Both the position numbers and the translations under genes were made by a program. From Lumbricus rubellus (Eukaryota; Annelida; Clitellata; Crassiclitellata; Lumbricidae), in NCBI GenBank assembly GCA_945859605.1, contig OX243814.1, forward strand, positions 41,396,103-41,460,102: a stretch of 64,000 nucleotides of DNA, written 5' to 3'. The notes under the pieces were generated by a model, which saw nothing but the letters and a program-made list of their open reading frames with translations, was not told where the DNA came from and did not search any database. The number at the start of each line of letters is the position of its first letter. Positions within the stretch are counted from its first letter, which is position 1. Shown in pieces: positions 60,975 to 64,000 of the stretch.

Positions 60975-61900
60975 CCTCGAACTAGTATAATTAATTATCT
61001 TTGATGCAAGCGAATAGTATAATACGTTTAAATATAGGCAGCTGACGTATAGGCGTGATGTTAAATTAATGCCGTATACAGTGGCATAGTTGACAGGTAC
61101 ATGTAGGTATTGGCCCTATATGGTTGGCTTGGACAGCCTGAACCCATCACGAGTTCGCTTGTTAGGCCTATGGCATCGGCACCGATACCAATAAAGAAAA
61201 TGAGATTAAGTCTCTTACCCGTATATGGCCAGTGTGAAATGTTATATAGGCCTACCTGAACACATGTGACTGCGGTAACTAAGTACATGTACGTACATGT
61301 ACTTCGGCTTGAGCATCCTGCGTCCGTGTGATTTACTAGCCCCGCACGGTGCCACACTTCAGGCCGAACGGTGGGGGAACATGTGGCGCATTCATAGGCA
61401 AAAGCTCACATATACATGCATATAGGCCTAGGCTATATAATAGCATACGGTACATAATTTATAGGCTATACTATTTATTTATCTAGATCCGTGACGTAGG
61501 GCTTGAAAGGGACCGAAGTGCATGGCATCATAATTATTATGCGTTTAGAATTATGCCTGTCCTCCACTTAGGACTAATAGGCGATAAGCTTACCTCTTAA
61601 CATGCCCCTGTTTGCTGTTATGCGTTAGGAGTCAGGACACGTAATATGGCACATCTTAAGTAGGCCATCTCACAAAATGGGATGTCAAAATGTCTTTACA
61701 GCTGGACCATTAGCCTACATCGTGCAGCAAAATAATGCGCAGTTGACTAGAAAAGACTCACAAATGGTGGGTCCACGTGATCACGTCAGCCTAATTATCC
61801 TAGTTATCCTAATTATAATAGTCGACGTTCGCATCGCAGTGCTCTCTATCTCTCTTGCATTTACTGGTTGCATAAATCTGTAGTGCCTCTATTGAAATGC
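60975..61900. other. Gene-free flank beyond gene C
   Basis: GTACATGTACGTACATGTAC palindromic motif at about 61284-61302 and several TAGGCCTA octamers. Nothing else recognised. Confidence 0.35.
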
Positions 61901-61907
61901 TTGACAG

Positions 61908-62270
61908 CAGTGTTTTATCTAGTCCCCTTGCATGGGGGAAGGGAATTCGGGTTTCCGGGAGGAGGTGGCAAGAAATTTCTGACAACTGTTTTAGTCATTT
62001 GGTAAAAAAATCCAAGAAATCTAGCATTTTCGCTACTGAAAAAACTGATCACTCTTTCTTAGTCATTTCTATTATTTTATCAAAATTTACCAATAAAATT
62101 ATGTCCATGTATTGTATATGCATGGGTACAAACTCGGTCCGTCCGTATTCTAGGTGGGGAGGATTCCTTCACATTTGCTTCTCTGTGGGGGAAATGGTAC
62201 GTATTTATATAATACACCACATCACGATTTCTCCATGGGGGGGGGGGGGGAAATCCAGTCCTGGGGAACT
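61908..62270. mobile_element. Partial relic of the 9-bp-duplication transposon family
   Basis: CAGTGTTTTATCTAGTCCCC followed by GGGGGAAGGGAATTC matches the inverted right end of the elements at 6275 and 10624. G-rich blocks (62150-62275) follow, but no opposite end or duplication is visible. Truncated or rearranged copy. Confidence 0.5.
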
Positions 62271-62369
62271 TCCGCAGAGACGTGTGTATTATGCACTGGG
62301 GCTAGGGTATCACTTGCCCATGGAAAGTTCAAGGACTTGTGAAGGACTTGTTCGTGGTCCCTACATGGC

Positions 62370-62445
62370 AGCTTGATGTAGATTCGAAACTGGAGCACTT
62401 CGGCTCCAAGGCACCGAAGTTACCACTACACCACCATGCCTCATT
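62370..62445 (-). mobile_element. tRNA-derived SINE head
   Basis: On the minus strand TGGTGTAGTGG and GTTTCGAATCTACATC form the A and B boxes, with GGAGCCGAAGTG between them as in the SINE at 56953. Confidence 0.55.
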
Positions 62446-62944
62446 CTCTCTTTATTCTCTCCCGGTGTATATATATATAATTATATATATATATTCGTTT
62501 TTATTATAAATCCCAAACACGTGGATGACACTGATATGTTACTACTGCTATTGCTACTACTGCTATTACTACCACCGCTACTACTATCAAAGGGACCCAA
62601 TAAACACAGTGGCGTCGCCACGGGGTGGTGTGGGGGCCGGTTTGAGCCACCCCCCTCTTGGAGTCTTGGTGTTTTACAGATCCTCCCTAAACACCATGAT
62701 ACTATAACTTAGTCACACTAGTGACACACAAAGTGAAACTATGAAATTGACATTTTAGAAACCTTTATGAGAAGTGCACATGTTTTCAAGAGCATGCCGG
62801 TGCTTCTCATTGGTATGTCCATGATTCATCTTTCAACTCGAAAGTCGGTGATAAATACTGTCACCAGATTAATACTATAATACGCGTATACCACGGATTA
62901 CCACGCTATAGACTATAGGCCTACTCTCATATTCCTGCCTTCAT

Positions 62945-63258
62945 GTTTGAACGTCGCTGGCTTCCTCTAACTGCAAGCATTGAATTCAAAATCCTCATCT
63001 TAGTTTCAAAGGCACAACAGAGTCGTGCCCCAAATATCTAGTCAATGTGATATGATCTGGACTCTTTAAAGCCGCCTCGCACCGTCCAATTCACACTTCA
63101 AACAGATTTGAAGTGTCCTTCACCTCAATTGGAATACGCTGTCTTCATCTAATCGACCTCATAACTCTAGCTAGTAATCTCTCCTCCTCATTTTTCTTTT
63201 CTAGAAACCTGTTTCTTACCTCTGAACAATTCTCCATATAGAGGCGCTTTATAAATGT
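62945..63258 (+). mobile_element. LINE (CR1/L2-like) 3' end relic
   Basis: FERRWLPLTASIEFKILILV and SKAQQSRAP match the CR1/L2 C-terminal pattern 'LHWLPV..RIEFKILLLTYKAL.G.AP'. Frame breaks follow. It ends in GAGGCGCTTTATAAATG, a LINE 3' tail whose core recurs in nearby SINE tails. Confidence 0.6.
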
Positions 63259-64000
63259 TTCAATACAACACAATACTTCAAAAGAGGACCAGTGTACTTC
63301 TTACCAGTTCTCGAAGATTCGGACATTTCTCCACCAACTTCTACTGTTCTACACCTCTATTGAATAGAATTTGTTGACTCCTAGAGAAAAAAAATTCGTT
63401 TCGATTTTCACATTGGATGCTCTCTTCCCGTCCTGTTTCTCTACAGCTGGTTTTGTTATCACAGATAATTAATTAGATCTATTTATTATTGTCAGGCGTT
63501 GGATTGTCCGTTTTTTACAGAGTTTGCAGAAAGAAAAATGCAAACCCAGTGTTTCTTTCTCTCTTATTCTTGGTGCAGTGAGTCCCGAAGGGTCAATAAT
63601 TCACACTAGACACACAGCATACATTTTGGTTTTTAACCAGATTATTTTTTCGAACCATGGCACCAATGATAGGCCTACTTATGACACACACACACACACA
63701 GTGAAATGGAGAGATTTTACATTACATTTGGAAACTTTCACCAAAAATACCCGTGTTCTTAATTTCCATATTGGCCTATCTATAGTTAGCCTGATGAATC
63801 AGATTAAAGCAAACGCCAGCAGCCCAGCAATCGTTTGGAAGCCGACTATGTACAATTAATTTTAGATAACCTCATCAGCAATAGTCTAAACTTTATTTAA
63901 CTTCAAGGTCATGGGCACCCGCACACTGTGCACACAGGGACAAGAGGAGCACTTGACTCACTGGAAAATTGACACATATAGCCTATTTTTAATGACTAGC

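Overview
The window reads as AT-rich nuclear DNA of a marine invertebrate animal. Genes have several exons with GT-AG introns, intergenic DNA is long, microsatellites and minisatellites are abundant, and relics of DNA transposons, tRNA-derived SINEs and CR1/L2-like LINEs are frequent. The palindrome TAGGCCTA and its shortened forms TAGGCTA and TAGCCTA recur throughout. I infer an echinoderm or another ambulacrarian. That assignment rests on general impression and has not been tested by any search.

Positions 1-14,890 hold no gene that I can support. They carry two copies of a 1.6-1.75 kb inverted-repeat element with perfect 9-bp target duplications, a Tc1/mariner-type relic, hAT-type elements, simple repeats and a 36-bp minisatellite. 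Positions 14,893-23,774 (+) are a five-exon gene for a CABIT-domain (GAREM/THEMIS-like) protein with a long disordered tail. Its introns contain a nested 2-kb hAT-type element, a LINE relic, a SINE and a MITE. Positions 27,116-29,076 (+) are a three-exon gene for a small secreted protein with a PAN/apple domain followed by a galactose-binding-like beta-sandwich region. Positions 29,320-37,200 are repeat-rich and hold a PHD-finger-bearing transposon relic and a 200-base assembly gap.

Positions 37,200-61,000 (-) hold the main structure: a tandem triplication of a three-exon claudin/PMP22-superfamily four-transmembrane gene. In transcription order the copies are C (57,497-59,638), B (49,558-51,144) and A (40,061-44,335). 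All three share splice sites in identical phase, a TATA-like core promoter with exact 20-bp internal spacing, a conserved 5' leader, 3' UTR repeats, poly(A) signals and an upstream non-coding block. The leaders contain CTGTCAATCA, whose complement TGATTGACAG is the classical PBX-MEIS/PREP site. Gene B has expanded this into eleven exact 16-bp tandem units, gene C has three sites, and gene A has one degenerate site.

Positions 61,000-64,000 contain an end of the 9-bp-duplication element, a SINE and a LINE 3' end. No RNA gene with an intact fold, no CRISPR array and no prokaryotic or viral gene was found.
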